The position numbers and the translations under genes are program-made. The notes under the pieces are model-generated. The model saw only the letters and a list, made by a program, of their open reading frames with translations, was not told the DNA's origin and did no database searches. A stretch of 64,000 nt of DNA from Salvia splendens. Its lineage: Eukaryota; Streptophyta; Magnoliopsida; Lamiales; Lamiaceae. Where the stretch lies: the NCBI RefSeq assembly GCF_004379255.2, contig NC_056042.1, positions 33,087,928-33,151,927 of the forward strand, read 5' to 3'. This document shows positions 48,222 through 60,686 of the stretch, piece by piece (the first letter of the stretch is position 1; each line of letters starts with the position of its first letter).

Positions 48222-49049
48222 TGCTGCTAGATGTTTTTTGTATAAAAAAAATTTATTTTCTAGTGTATTTGATTTTGCTGTGATTTAATCTATGGGAATG
48301 CACTACTATTTATAGTGTTATTTAGGGTTGAATTTGAAACTCGTGTTGAATAGTAGTACTACAGTTATTCATATGTACAAATAATGAATGCATGCTTTGA
48401 TATACTATATACTTTCTTACCCCTATATACTTTAAGACATAATGGCAATGCCATAATGAGGTTTAAATAATAATTTTGTTTTACATTTAATTTTATATTA
48501 AGTTTGGATTTGGTATATATACTTTCTTACCCCTATATAATAACGGTACTTGCATTTCAATTAATGCTACTTGGATTTATTTAACATCTAACTCTATTTT
48601 GTTTTCTATTAATTACTCAATTTCTAATATTTCTATAACAATGAAAAACTCACTTACAAAATTTTCATTACTTATAAATTACAATGCACATATGATCAAT
48701 TCATTCTTCATCATTTTTGTCCAAATTAAACTATCGAATTATTTTACAATTAAATATATAAATTTGGTTACGTAGTGTATTATTAATATTATAACAATTA
48801 ATTTATAATCTACATCAATGATTTATTTTAAAAATAATAGCTTTAAAAAATAATGTCTTTTTAACTAAATTCATGAATACAATAACATATATGCATGTTT
48901 TAATTTAATTATCATAAGTCTAAGATATATCTTTTCAAAATAAGGGCATGTTAGTCCATATATATAAATTACATTTATGGCAAAATGACATAAAGACATT
49001 ATAGCATAGAGACATTATGTCTCTAAATCACTACCCTTCAATTAATTGT
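48222..49049. other. Promoter and upstream flank of copy E
   Basis: Family promoter followed by AT-rich DNA, repeated with few changes upstream of copy I (62685-63380). Segments TATATACTTTCTTACCCCTA occur twice within it. Confidence 0.6.
48307..48314 (-). promoter_or_regulatory. TATA box of copy E
   Basis: TATAAATA on the minus strand about 90 bp upstream of the start codon, conserved in copies A, C and I. Confidence 0.65.
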
Positions 49050-49312
49050 AACATTAGCAGCGCACTTGGCAACGAAGGGACAAATCTTGCAGCAATGAGT
49101 CTGAGTTCAAATCTCACTATTGTCTGTGCTGTCGTATAGTTGCTTCCATCTCTCAGGCACAAGTGTGATGCCTTGGGAGATGGGCTTCTGGCAGTTAGTG
49201 GGTTAAGACTTCCCCCTTAACGAGCTACTGCGTATCCTGATTTAACCCCATCACATGATGTCTGGCCGAAGTGTGGGGACAGCCAAGGCGACAGAATCAA
49301 TTTTTTTTTGTT
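49050..49312 (+). mobile_element. SINE, copy 1
   Basis: The tRNA-like start has a B-box-type GAGTTCAAATCTC (about 49102). A conserved body follows (TTGCTTCCATCTCTCAGGCA, GGGTTAAGACTTCCCCCTTAACGAGC, GTGTGGGGACAGCCAAGGCGACAGAATC) and ends in a T-run. This is the layout of short plant SINEs. A second copy is at 63380. The 5' limit is approximate. Confidence 0.65.
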
Positions 49313-50163
49313 GCAATTGTAAAATTCGCCCTTTAGCATTTAATTTTACCATTCAACTTGTATCAGCTGCATTTTGTCAAATGTATTGCCAAAAGAAGTT
49401 ATTGCCTACAGTAGTGCTACATTTATGCAATACGTATTACCAAATTCAATCCAATATCTCTCTGCTGCTCATAAGAATACAAATATATACAGTATTAAAT
49501 TTAGTAAATTTTAAAATGTATAGTACTCCGTATATCATAAAAAACATTAACTCTTATACTCCTATATGATATATAAAGATAAAATATTAGTAAAATTTAG
49601 TGTGATAAAATTTATTTAATATCATGAACATTAGTACCGTAGTTTCTACAAGGCTTGTCGAAAGAACGTTTTAAGTATAAGTTGGAGATTGATTTACAAC
49701 GTGGCATATTAAAAATGATATATTATTATAATAAAGTATACCACTTTTAATTATTGATGAACTAATAATGTCAACGGAGTTTGGCTTGAATATTACGCGC
49801 CATCTACTTCATCCGTGGATTGTTGATGGGTAAATTTACCTACGGTTATATGCCATCAATAATAGTTGTGAAATATTCGAGCGGCAAGGTAATAATAGTT
49901 GTGTTAATTTTAAATTAATTATTTCATTAAATCTCTATTCGTTTTATCACAAATGTGTAAAATTATTAGGCTTAAGAAGAAAATAATACTACTTTAATTT
50001 CCATTTGCAAATTTCGGATCAGGCCCAGCAGAGGAAAAAGCCCAACAAAAAACACAAACAAACAAGCTAACATAAAAAGAGAGCGACCCATATACATATG
50101 TATATTGAATCATAAATTCATTATTCCATAACGAAAAAATTTATTATCAAATGATGAATTAGA
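49313..50163. other. Duplicated array flank
   Basis: AGCATTTAATTTTACCATTC... to CTACAAGGCTTGTCGAAAG, shared with 33030-33460, 53930-54040 and 63610-64000. No gene. Confidence 0.55.
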
Positions 50164-50950
50164 GCATTATAAATAGCAACAATCCAGCTACAGTCCAATT
50201 AAAATTCTTCCTGCCATATTATCATGTCTTTCTCACAATTTAGGCAATATCCTAGTCTTCCCACAGTCCGGCCATAGCCGCCCAGTCTACCCCTCTCATT
50301 TAATTCATTTTATCAAATTAACAGTACAAAATTAATTGAACAAAATAGAAAAACATATTTTATTAAAATAAAAAGTTTACGTAATTAAATGCCATCAATA
50401 ATAAACACTTATTTAAATGCTATAAAAATGTGCACAGATTTTAGAAAAATGATAATAAATAATTAAAGTGAAGAGATGATAAAGTAAGAGAGAATAACGT
50501 AAATGAGATTATTCTCTCTCATACTTTACCATCTCTCAATTTTAACTATTTAATATCATTTTTACAAAACGAGTGCAGAAAATGAAATGTGATAAAATTT
50601 CAGGGACGGAGGGAGTAAGTTCTAATTTTGCCACATCATTTTAATTTTTTTTTGAGGAAAAAACTAAAAAAGTCTAAAGTCCATATATTTTTATATTAAA
50701 AAAATAAAATATAAGGGAAAAAATAGAAAAAGTTGAAAGTTCATATATTTATAGGCAAATAACTCTATTGTCTATTGAATAGTACTACAATAGGTCATGT
50801 TAAAATGAATATATTATCTAATCCACAACTAAGATCAATCATACACCATTAAATTTTAAAATGACTGGATATGATTAAAGCTCACGGATTTCAATAAATA
50901 GTAGATTCAATATCAACAAAATGGTAAAATAGTCAACATGTTATAACATA

Positions 50951-51206
50951 CTCCCTCCGTCCCACTACAAGTGATCAACTTTCCATTTTGAGTTGTCCCA
51001 CCACAAGTGATCAATTTCCTTTTTTAACAAAAGACAAAACTTTAACTCTCTCTTACTTTATTCGTTGTCTCTTACTTTATTCTCTCTTTATCTCTCTTAC
51101 TTTTTCATCTCTCATACTTTATTCTCTCCACTTTAACTCAATATATATCATTTTCTTAAATTCCGTGCCCAAAAGAAATTCATCACTTGTGATGGGACGG
51201 ATGGAG
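50951..51206. mobile_element. Stowaway MITE
   Basis: CTCCCTCCGTCCCACTACAAG at the left, CTTGTGATGGGACGGATGGAG at the right, TA flanked, 256 bp. Confidence 0.9.
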
Positions 51207-51599
51207 TAGAATTTTCACGGTTTTTTTTATATCAACATAGTGTAATATACGATTTTTTGATGTATATATTGATATAAAATCTGTTATCAACATATACAAA
51301 AATTAAAATAAAAATTATAAAATTTCTTCATCCGATCATCGTCGGAATATATGCAACTGAGATCTCGTTAGAGTTCTTATGAAATTACCTTTAATTTGAT
51401 ATATTTTTTACAAAAAAAATAATTTAAATCGGGAGAGTTATGTAAATTTCAAGTTTTGAGATGATTTTGAGAAGAGAGAAAATTGCTAGTTTTAACTATC
51501 ATATATATAATTGATGTATATACCATTTAAGTTTATTTAATAATTCTTTTAATTTTAAATATAATCCACGTGCCATTATTTCAACCACTCAATCTCGGG

Positions 51600-53299
51600 G
51601 AAGGATCCTCCGCTGTGGTTAAAACCACAGCACCCCATGCTGTGCCACAAAACGCAGAAATTTCCTAATGAAACGGCAGCTGCAAAACATTTAATATTCA
51701 ATCATCTAGGGATGTCAATCGGGCCAGCCCATCGGGTTTCGAGCCAACCCTATTTGGGTTGCGGGTCAATCGGGTGCGGGCTAATCGGGTTGTGATTTTT
51801 TCGGGTTATAAAAGTTCAACCCTAACCCTAAAAGCTCGGGTTTCGGGCTAGCCCATCGGGTTGCTACCGATAAAATTAACATGCGATAAATCCAATAAAT
51901 AATGGTAAAAATTAGTTATATTTATAAAATGTAAAATATTTAATTATGATAAATTTGAGATATATGCTTAAACTCAAACATAAATATGATCAAATACTAA
52001 TATTTGAGATTTATACAAAATCAAACATAAACATCAAGAAATTTAAAGCATGTTTAGAAATTTAAATATATTTTTTAGTGAATTTGAAGTTCCTAATTCA
52101 TTTATCTATTATTATATTAATAAAAATTTAAATATATAATTTATATATTTAATATATAAAATGGAAAGTTATTTTTTCAGTAATCTATATTATAAAATAA
52201 TCAATGAAGTATCGAATTAGAGTCAAACAAATAAAACAATAGAAATTTTATCGAGTTTCCAGGCCAGCCCATCTGGTTTTACGTTCTGGCCCTAACGGGT
52301 TGCGTGTTAATCAGGTGCGGGCTAATCGGGCAGTAATTTTATCGGGCTGGAAATCTTCAGCCCTAACCCTATAAATTTGGCGGGGTATTCAGGCCAGCCC
52401 ACGGGTTGCGAGCTAAATTGACATCCCTACCCCACCCGGCCACCCATACCCCACGTTTTCTTTTTAATCCATTTATATTTTGTTTTAAGTATATACATAA
52501 TTCTTTAATTCTGTATCATGATTTCTTTGTTATACAGTAGTATTTTGTTTTTTTCTAATTTTTAGTTATACGTCATTTTGATATCTAAATTAGATTTTGT
52601 TATTAAAAATATAAAAGATGTTCCATAAAAATATTTAAAAAAAAGTGTATGTTGTGGTTTAACAGAAATGTACTTCTTTTCCTTAATACTTTTATTCTTT
52701 TTTTATGGTGTATTTTTATTTGTTTATTTAATTAAAAAACACTTTAAATTTGATTATCAAAATGAAAAAATTAAAATGTCTAGCCAAAAAGTTACTTACT
52801 TTTAAATCGAATGCATGTTATTGAAACTCAAGCATAGTATAGTAAATTTATATAAATAATTAGAAATACGAAATATTAAGAAAATGGTTACAAAGGATTC
52901 AATGGCATTTTTAGTGTAACAAAAATTATATTAAAGTGAATGAATTCAATATGAAATATAATTAAAAATAAAAATACGAAAAGAATTCAGTACAATTTGT
53001 TACCTAAAAAAATAAATGAATTAATAGAAATAGTTGATGCCAAGTTTCCTACCAAATGATTAAAAGAATAAAGTTAAGTGGAGATTAAAAGAATTGTTTA
53101 TCAACTTTGTGAGAGATGAAATGAATATACATCCAAACAACAATGTTTAAAAGAAAACGTGGGGGGTATGGGGGTGGTGGGATGATTGAATATTAAATGA
53201 ATATTATAAATGTTTGCTGCTGCCGTTTCATTAGGCAACTTCTGCGTTTTGTGTAACAACATGGGGTGCTGTGGTTTTAACCACTGCAGAGGATCCTTC
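51600..53299. mobile_element. Foldback-type element with ~160-bp inverted ends
   Basis: Starts GAAGGATCCTCCGCTGTGGT and ends with its inverse (CCACTGCAGAGGATCCTTC). The inverted match continues through CAACATGGGGTGCTG, CGTTTCATTAGG and GAATATTAAAT to AGAAAACGTGG. The left repeat is split by the element at 51707-52429. No transposase frame and no clear target duplication, so the superfamily is unassigned. Confidence 0.7.
51707..52429. mobile_element. hAT-like non-autonomous element nested in the foldback element
   Basis: Terminal inverted repeats TAGGGATGTCAAT... and ...ATTGACATCCCTA. Inside are subterminal repeats of the type GGGCCAGCCCATCGGGTT at both ends. It interrupts the left terminal repeat of the surrounding element. 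No clear 8-bp duplication. Confidence 0.65.
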
Positions 53300-53663
53300 T
53301 ACCTAAATCTCTTAATCTAATAATCTAATAAATAGCCCAGCCATAGCCTAGTCATATCATAAATAGCCCAGCCACATCAATAGCCACATCACTAATAACA
53401 CAATATACGGAATTTAATTTACGAGACATATATGAGAAATATTAATAATACTATTTTAATTTTTTTTAAAAAGTACAATAAATTAAAAAAAGTACCAAAA
53501 TTTTAAAAAAGTACATTAATAAAAAAATTACATTCAAAATTACATTAATAAAAAAATTAAGATACAGAGAGTACTCGTTAATACAAGTGGTGCGAATGAA
53601 AATGAAGTGCAAATCGCGTATATATAGTGTTTCGAAAATTAAAAATAAAAAAGAAAAAATTCG

Positions 53664-53731
53664 CTGGGCTATGCGCTGGGCGATCCGGGCGCTGCAATGG
53701 AGCCGAGCGGATCGCCCAGCGCATAGCCCAG
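53664..53731. repeat. GC-rich perfect hairpin
   Basis: CTGGGCTATGCGCTGGGC (24-bp arm 53664-53687) is exactly inverted at 53708-53731 across a 20-bp loop. Shorter self-complementary pieces follow (CGCCTAGCGCTAGGCG at about 53741, CCGCTCTGCGG at about 53778), in a GC-rich block of about 220 bp. Confidence 0.85.
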
Positions 53732-53879
53732 TGGATTTTGACCGCCTAGCGCTAGGCGAAATTGATTTCCGGAAAACCGCTCTGCGGTTTTCGGCTCCTC
53801 CAATGGTTCGCCTAGCGACCCGCCTAGCACCGGCGCTCGGCTAGGCGGTGCGCTAGGCGCCATTGTGGATGCTCTTACT

Positions 53880-55128
53880 TCGCAGTCTGTTTCTAAGCTT
53901 CAATTAATTCTAACATTGTAAAATTGTCCACTTAGTAGCTAGCTAGCATTTAATTTTTGTATTTCAACTTATCAACTGCATTTTGTCAAACGTAATACCA
54001 AAAGAAGTTAATGCCTACAGTAGGTTTAAAACGTATATACAAGTAATATTTTATGCAGGTGTGATAGCAACCTTGTCCTACCGAGAGCACTTGAATCAAT
54101 GACGGATCCAGAAATAAAAAATCGTGGGATCAAACAAACATGACCATATATACTTAAATATATTTTTAAAATTAAAATATATTACAAATGAAATATCTCT
54201 ATCTTATGTTAACGAACATACACTTTTCACGGTGTATCATCAAGATGTTGTTCAATCAGTTATCATCTTACTTTGCAGCTTAGGCTTGGACAAATTTCAT
54301 CGCGGAAAACACTCTTTCAACTATTTCAAGCTTGTTTGAATTGTTATATACTATCCAACAATCTTCTAATCGTTGTGATTCTTGTTCAACTTAAGCATAC
54401 AAGAGCTAACAAAAACTTGGAGATCTTTTCGAGAAAAAATCATTCTTAATCTAAAATGGAAGGTAATTAAAATCAATAATCATAAGTAAAGATAATTATA
54501 ATATCTACTAAAATTAGGGTAAAATTTTATTGTTACTATTAAATAAAAAAAAGAAAAAATATGAAACATGATTAAAAGATGATAAATAAATTATGATATT
54601 GTATACGAAAATCTTGTGCAAAGCGGCTCTCTATATCTTAAAACTCTTAATTTTTCCTTCAACTAGAAATTTCTTTAATTAAAATTATGATAATGTAAAG
54701 CATTTGTGAAATTAGCATGGCTTCCTTTTTACTAGAGTAATAAACTAAAAGCCAAATTGCAAAAAGGAACATCATCTTCCCTATCATCGCATCTTTTTCC
54801 TTCGCCCATCATCCACCGATCACAATCAAATTAATCCAATACATATTAGTATAGTTAGGAATAACAATGACATTTTGTCGGCAAAGTTGTGCTGCTTGCT
54901 GTCTGGAGGATGAATCATAGGGCAGAATTTCGGATGCCGTGGGGTCGAGGGCCGGTGGCAGGAGTATTCCGGGCGGTTCTCCGGGTACGGCGGCCGACCC
55001 CACCTGTCTCCGCCGCTGACTTGAATAGCTGATGAGCGAGCTGCGCTCAATATCGGCTCGAATTTAGTGAGAAAATGAGTATGGTTTCTAGGGTTTTCGA
55101 AGAACCCTATATGTGCGTCCTAAATATG
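53880..55128. other. Intergenic DNA with a GC-rich island
   Basis: 53880-54050 is another piece of array flank. 54095-54130 has a lone transposon-like end (TGACGGATCCAGAAAT). 54880-55060 is GC-rich with overlapping 60-75-residue minus-strand frames (containing GSAAVPGEPPGILLPPALDP in one), unlike its surroundings. It may be a gene remnant; I do not recognise it. Confidence 0.45.
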
Positions 55129-55756
55129 TACTCTCTCCATCCCACTTAAGATGACACACTTTCCTTTTTAGTTTGTTCCACATAATTAAAATGATATATT
55201 TCTATATTTGGAAACTTCCACTTTTTCTATCTTCAATTAAACACATTAACTAAAAATCCTAAAACCATTAACTTTCTCAAAAATATGTAATTTCCCTAAA
55301 CTATAAAAGTGGTAAGAAATATCACATACTTTGGCGTTAGTTATTTTTGCCATGACGGGCAGAAGGCGGATCCAGATGAATTACGTAACATTTTTAATCC
55401 TAGTTGTCGCTACTTCTTTTCACGTGGCGTATAATATGTGGAACCATAGGGTTAGAATTAAAACATTTAAGAAAAAAAAATAGAATATCAGCTGATTCAA
55501 AGTACGATTTGTTAGTCAAATGATCAGATTTATCGAAAAAGCTAGGGAAGGAAACAATGTCGTAATGTTTTAAATTTTTGTGTGCAGACGCAAACTCTAC
55601 AGTAGTCCACGCAGATCGTATTTTGTCAGAATATTTTAAAATCGGTCTGGCGGAAAAAAAAGCTCTTCCAAAGTTTATATTTTTTCATAACACTTTTATA
55701 GTTTAGGGAAATAGCATATTTTTTGGAAAGTTAATGGTTTTATAGACCAAAATCTC

Positions 55757-56040
55757 TTCTTTCTTTTGTGTCCTAAGTTGCGGTTATTTTTTAAGATTTT
55801 TCAACGCAAGTGATTGCGCCTAAGTTTTTGTGTCCTTAAAGGATAAATTTTATTTCGTAAAATATCAATTATTTTATTGTATTTTTTGATGAATTATGTT
55901 TGACATTCTCCTTATTATAATAAAAGAAAAGACCTAATCCTTTTTGTGGTTGGACCAACCTAGATGTTGAGGAAAGAATATTAAAAAAGAAAACCCGAAT
56001 AGAGCTCATAATACGCCTGCCTGCATGGTCACTCGACTCT
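55757..56040. repeat. Diverged copy of the 274-bp inverted-repeat terminus
   Basis: TTTGTGTCCTAAGTTGCGGT... through GACCTAATCCTTTTTGTGGTT parallels 34002-34276 with many differences. An older relative of the same repeat family. Confidence 0.6.
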
Positions 56041-57098
56041 TGTCAACAGTGCTGTTGTTGCGTCACATTCTTCCCTCCTATCATGGGGTTGGTGTTGTGG
56101 ATAAATATTATTAAGAAGTCGATCACGCAGCTCTGGTATTGGACAAGTCGAATTCCATCCCACGTTTTGAATTTGGAAAAATAAAAGTTTAATTCATTCA
56201 TGCGTTTACAATTTGTAATAGTATGTATGTGTTAATTTTAAATTAATTATTTCATTAAATCTCTATTTGTTTACTCATAAATTTGTAAATTATTAGGCTT
56301 TAGAAGAAAACAATGCTTTACTTTCCATTTGCAAATTTCGGACAGGCCCAACAGAGAGAAAGCCCAACCAAAAACACAAACGCATAAGCTAACATAAAAA
56401 GAGAGTGACCCATATACATATGTACATTGAATCATTAATTCATTATTCCATCACGAAAAAATTTATTTAGTCAAATGATGAATTCTAATTGGGCTACATC
56501 ATTATTACTACTTATTTACATCATTATTTCTTCCCCGAAAATAAAATTCAACCAACGGAGAAAACTTAAAGTATATAAAAATGTGACTCACATTCCACTA
56601 TCTTTTTCTCTATGATTTCGTTTATATTTCTTAAACTCGTGTCAAACTCAACCGGGACAGTGGTGGATCCAGACCCATCCAGACCCCAAAAATGGCGGGG
56701 CGGAATTTAATATTTAAATATTAAAGATTTAATTTAATATTATTTTTAATAATAAAATAAATAAAATTAAATTATTATTTAAGTAGCACTAGCTTCGTTG
56801 ATAATATATAAACATGCATTAGCTTGCAAATATGTATTATTCATTTAAAAATATAAAATTATTGTAAATATTACATACATTCAAAATTATCGTAAATATT
56901 ATATATAGATTTAATTAATATCATTGACTTAAGTGTAGTTTGAGACTTTCCACGACTGACAATTTCAACGAAATCAATTCCCTACGTGGCTTGTCGAAAG
57001 AATGTTTCCGAGTATAAGTAGGAGATTGAGTTGTGACGTGGCATATTAGTATTATTTTTCCCAATAGTTTATAATAAAGTACCCTAGAAAATTATATA
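56041..57098. other. Intergenic DNA of the array
   Basis: Contains blocks shared with 30896-31560 and 50000-50160, and one hAT-like end (CAGTGGTGGATCCAGACCC near 56656). No gene. Confidence 0.5.
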
Positions 57099-57322
57099 CT
57101 CCCTCGGTCCAAAAGAGTATGCACTCTTAATTTGGATACGAGTTTTAATGCAATAGAGAAATAGAAAAAAAAATCAAGTTATTGAATTATTGTTAGTGAA
57201 GAATAAGTCTCACTTAATTAGAGAAAAAATGTTTCCAAAATTAGAGAGTTTATACTTGTGTGAGATGGAAAGACTAAAAATAAAAGAGTTCATACTTTTA
57301 TTTTATGGGATGGAACTAGGAG
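57099..57322. mobile_element. Stowaway-like MITE
   Basis: CTCCCTCGGTCCAAAAGAG at the left, TGGGATGGAACTAGGAG at the right, TA flanked; relative of 45519-45717. Confidence 0.7.
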
Positions 57323-57931
57323 TAACATTTAATTATTGATGAACTAATAATGTCAACGGAGTTTGGCTAGAATACTACTTGTCATTTACATTACCCAGGA
57401 TTGTTGAATTGGTTGTACATGATCCTATTTTCTTAACTCAATACTTCCTCCGCCCGTGGTGCGACCTTTAAATTTAAAGTTATTTATCAATAAAAAAAAT
57501 TGTATGTGTGTGGCAGTGTGTGTTTTCGTGAGAGAGTATAAATAGAATAGAGAACTCTTAAATATTGTCAAAACTCATAACTAATTATTAACGGTCATTT
57601 GATCAATGGTTGATGTATCTTCTTACTGGATAAATAAAGCATTTGGCAACGAACTTCGTGTGGAGACGATTAATTTCATTGTAATTACAATGACTTTATA
57701 CGTTTAGTGTTGCATATGTCACGCATATGAAAATAAGTTAATGCGTGTTAATTGCATGCGCCGAATATTGGTGGAGTTGAACGGTAAATCAAAATACATA
57801 ATGGTAAATATCTTGATCATGATTTATTAAACGGCTTAACTTGTTCAAAATGAAGCATCAAAACAAACTATAAATTATATGCATGCATATAAGCATGCTT
57901 ATTTAGTACTACCATCGATCACACCACTTAA

Positions 57932-58603
57932 TTAGGTGACTTTGATAAAGAACGGAACAGTTAGATTCGTGGCGAGACCGGGCACCGGCATTAAGAAGGC
58001 GTTGACACGTGTGGGCAGGGACGGATCTATATGGCATTCACAAGGTGCAATTGCCCCACCTAAAAAAATTCATGTATGCTATTTTTAATAGTTAATTTTA
58101 AATTTTTTTAAATTTCCTTATTTTTGCCCCTTCTTAATGTATTAACATATCTCTATGTATATTTTTGCCCCACCTATGTAGACTTCCTGGCTCCGTCCCT
58201 GCGTGTGGGAATGCCAACAAGGACGCCGTTGGCGGTTCTGAGGATGGGGCAGACTGTGGAATTGAGAGGAAGTGTAACGACAACAGCACATCGCATGGGT
58301 CCGTTGATGAGAGGGTCTAACACGATAGGGCTTATTACATTATTGAAAGGGATGCTAAGAGCTCCAGTGGGCCCGGTCACGCCTTGGGCGACCGTCACCA
58401 CACTGTCCGACAAAGTTGTGCAGTTTAGTGTCACCCTCACTCCCGGAATTCCTACTGATCCGAGACCGAGGGTGGGGGGGCAGTTTCCGCTGGATGCGCA
58501 GCAGATTCTGCCGGTAACAAAGCCGAAGTCATACGGCAGTGATTGGGCGTAGACAAGAGGAGTCAAGAGCCACCACAATCACAATGGATTGCTTATAACC
58601 CAT
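57932..58603 (-). pseudogene. Phylloplanin-like pseudogene (copy F) split by a MITE
   Basis: Starts MGYKQSIVIVVAL; a deletion within the signal-peptide codons then shifts the frame, which otherwise reads LLTPLVYAQSLPYDFGFVTG. The middle is well kept: RICCASSGNCPPTLG, VTLNCTTLSDSVV, MRCAVVV and LPLNSTVCPILRTANGVLVG. At IPTR it is interrupted by the 186-bp element at 58016-58201. On the far side the C-terminus continues (VNAFLMPVPGLATNLTVPFF) to a stop at 57932-57934. Confidence 0.9.
58016..58201. mobile_element. hAT-type MITE inserted in copy F
   Basis: 186 bp with CAGGGACGGA...TCCGTCCCTG ends and a perfect 8-bp target duplication CGTGTGGG (58008-58015 and 58202-58209). The interior is AT-rich with TTGCCCCACCT near both ends. 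Confidence 0.93.
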
Positions 58604-58977
58604 TGTTAATTTTGATTTGGTGTGTTTCATTACACTACTATTATATAATGCCATTTCCTCCCCCATTTTGCATTATTTACATCTAAGAGTTGAATTTTAA
58701 AGTCATATATTCATTCTTAAATACTAGTACTACAATTATTCATATTTACAAATAATGCACGAATGACGAATGCTTTCACGTCTGCAAAAATAATTAAAAC
58801 GGATATCCCAAACCCGACCCAACCCGTTATCTTCGGGTTCTTCTTGGGTCGACCCTATAAGGACCCAAATTCTAAATGTGCGTGTTTGTGTCGGTTTAAC
58901 TTCGTGCAGGTTCGTGTCGAATCAAAAATTGCCAGCACCAAACTCAATTAAATTAATATTTTAATTATTTGCAATTA

Positions 58978-59266
58978 CTCCATCCGTCCAAGTTTAAGAG
59001 TCATATTTTGTCATTTACGTCCGTTCAAATTTAAGAGTTCCATTTAGAATTTACCATATTTGGACATAAAATGTAACCTCACTGTTGATGAAATTTACAC
59101 TCAAATGCTATTACTTTCATAAAAATAAACAAAACAAAATCCTAAACATACAAAAAGTAAAAAATGTCCCACTTTCTACTACCCCAATTCAATTGTTACA
59201 CACTCCAATAATTTCTTAAAAGTCGTGCCCTAACTAGATTGCACTCCTAAGCTGCGACGGATGGAG
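58978..59266. mobile_element. Stowaway-like MITE (unit 1)
   Basis: CTCCATCCGTCCAAGTTTAA at the left, CTGCGACGGATGGAG at the right, TA flanked. Copied at 60026-60314, and partly at 61074-61319, by the tandem duplication. Confidence 0.8.
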
Positions 59267-59412
59267 TATTTTCTAATTAATTAGTTTAAAAAGAAATAGA
59301 TAAGCATGTCAAGTTCACTCACAAATTTTAAGATTTCTAGAAACAAGAATAAAATATGTAACTATGCATATTTTAAAAGAGGCTCACCAAAAACACACAT
59401 ACTATATATAGG

Positions 59413-59638
59413 CTAAAAACTCCGGTGGAGTTGGTGACGACCTGGCCAAGCGTCAGTGGTGAGGTTCAGCTTCACCCTCACTCCCGGGATACCTCCCGAC
59501 CCGGTGGATGTGCAGCAGATTCTGCCGCTGATGATGCTGATGCCGCCGTTATCCGGCAGTAATTGGCCGTACACAAGAGGAGTCAAGAGGAGGAGAGCCA
59601 CCACAATCACAATGGATTGCTTATTAAGTATTAGCCAT
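59413..59638 (-). pseudogene. Truncated phylloplanin-like pseudogene (copy G)
   Basis: The start region reads MANT then stops: the usual ATGGGTTATAAGCAATCC has become ATGGCTAATACTTAATAAGC. The rest of the signal peptide (IVVALLLLTPLVYGQLLPDN) and ISGRICCTSTGSGGIPGVRV remain. A deletion then shifts the frame after NLTT, and the gene ends abruptly at 59413, lacking the C-terminal half with three of the conserved cysteines. Confidence 0.88.
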
Positions 59639-60460
59639 TGTTAATTTGCTATGTTTCTATTTTGATTTGGTGTGTTTCATTACACTACTATTATAATGCC
59701 ATTTCCTCTCCCATTTTGCATTATTTACATCTAAGAGTTGAATTTTAAAGTCATATGTTCATTATTAAATACTAGTACTACAATTATTCATATTTACAAA
59801 TAATGCACGAATGACGAATGCTTTCACGTCTGCAAATATAATTAAAACGGATATCCCAAACCCGACCCAACCCGTTATCTTCGGGTTCTTCTTGGGTCGA
59901 CCATATAAGGACCCAAATTCTAAATGTGCGTGTTTGTGTCGGTTTAACTTCGTGCAGGTTCGTGTCGAATCAAAAATTGGCAGCACCAAACTCAATTAAA
60001 TTAATATTTTAATTATTTGCAATTACTCCATCCGTCCAAGTTTAAGAGTCATATTTTGTCATTTACGTCCGTTCAAATTTAAGAGTTCCATTTAGAATTT
60101 ACCATATTTGGACATAAAATGTAACCTCACTGTTGATGAAATTTACACTCAAATGCTATTACTTTCATAAAAATAAACAAAACAAAATCCTAAACATACA
60201 AAAAGTAAAAAATGTCCCACTTTCTACTACCCCAATTCAATTGTTACACACTCCAATAATTTCTTAAAAGTCGTGCCCTAACTAGATTGCACTCCTAAGC
60301 TGCGACGGATGGAGTATTTTCTAATTAATTAGTTTAAAAAGAAATAGATAAGCATGTCAAGTTCACTCACAAATTTAAAGATTTCTAGAAACAAGAATAA
60401 AATATGTAACTATACATATTTTAAAAGAGGCTCACCAAAAACACACATACTATATATAGG

Positions 60461-60686
60461 CTAAAAACTCCGGTGGAGTTGGTGACGACCTGGCCAAGCG
60501 TCAGTGGTGAGGTTCAGCTTCACCCTCACTCCCGGGATACCTCCCGACCCGGTGGATGTGCAGCAGATTCTGCCGCTGATGATGCTGATGCCGCCGTTAT
60601 CCGGCAGTAATTGGCCGTACACAAGAGGAGTCAAGAGGAGGAGAGCCACCACAATCACAATGGATTGCTTATTAAGTATTAGCCAT
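60461..60686 (-). pseudogene. Truncated phylloplanin-like pseudogene (copy H)
   Basis: Identical in the coding remnant to copy G, 1048 bp away. All defects are shared, so G was already broken when the unit was duplicated. Confidence 0.88.

Larger units (their letters stand above)
50164..53876. other. Possible decayed Harbinger-like element
   Basis: The ends read TTA-GAGCAT... and ...ATGCTC-TTA, fitting a 3-bp TTA target duplication, and both ends carry GCCCAGCC/CCCAGC-type subterminal repeats. Only a few terminal bases match, the interior is full of other insertions, and no transposase is visible, so this is tentative. Confidence 0.25.
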
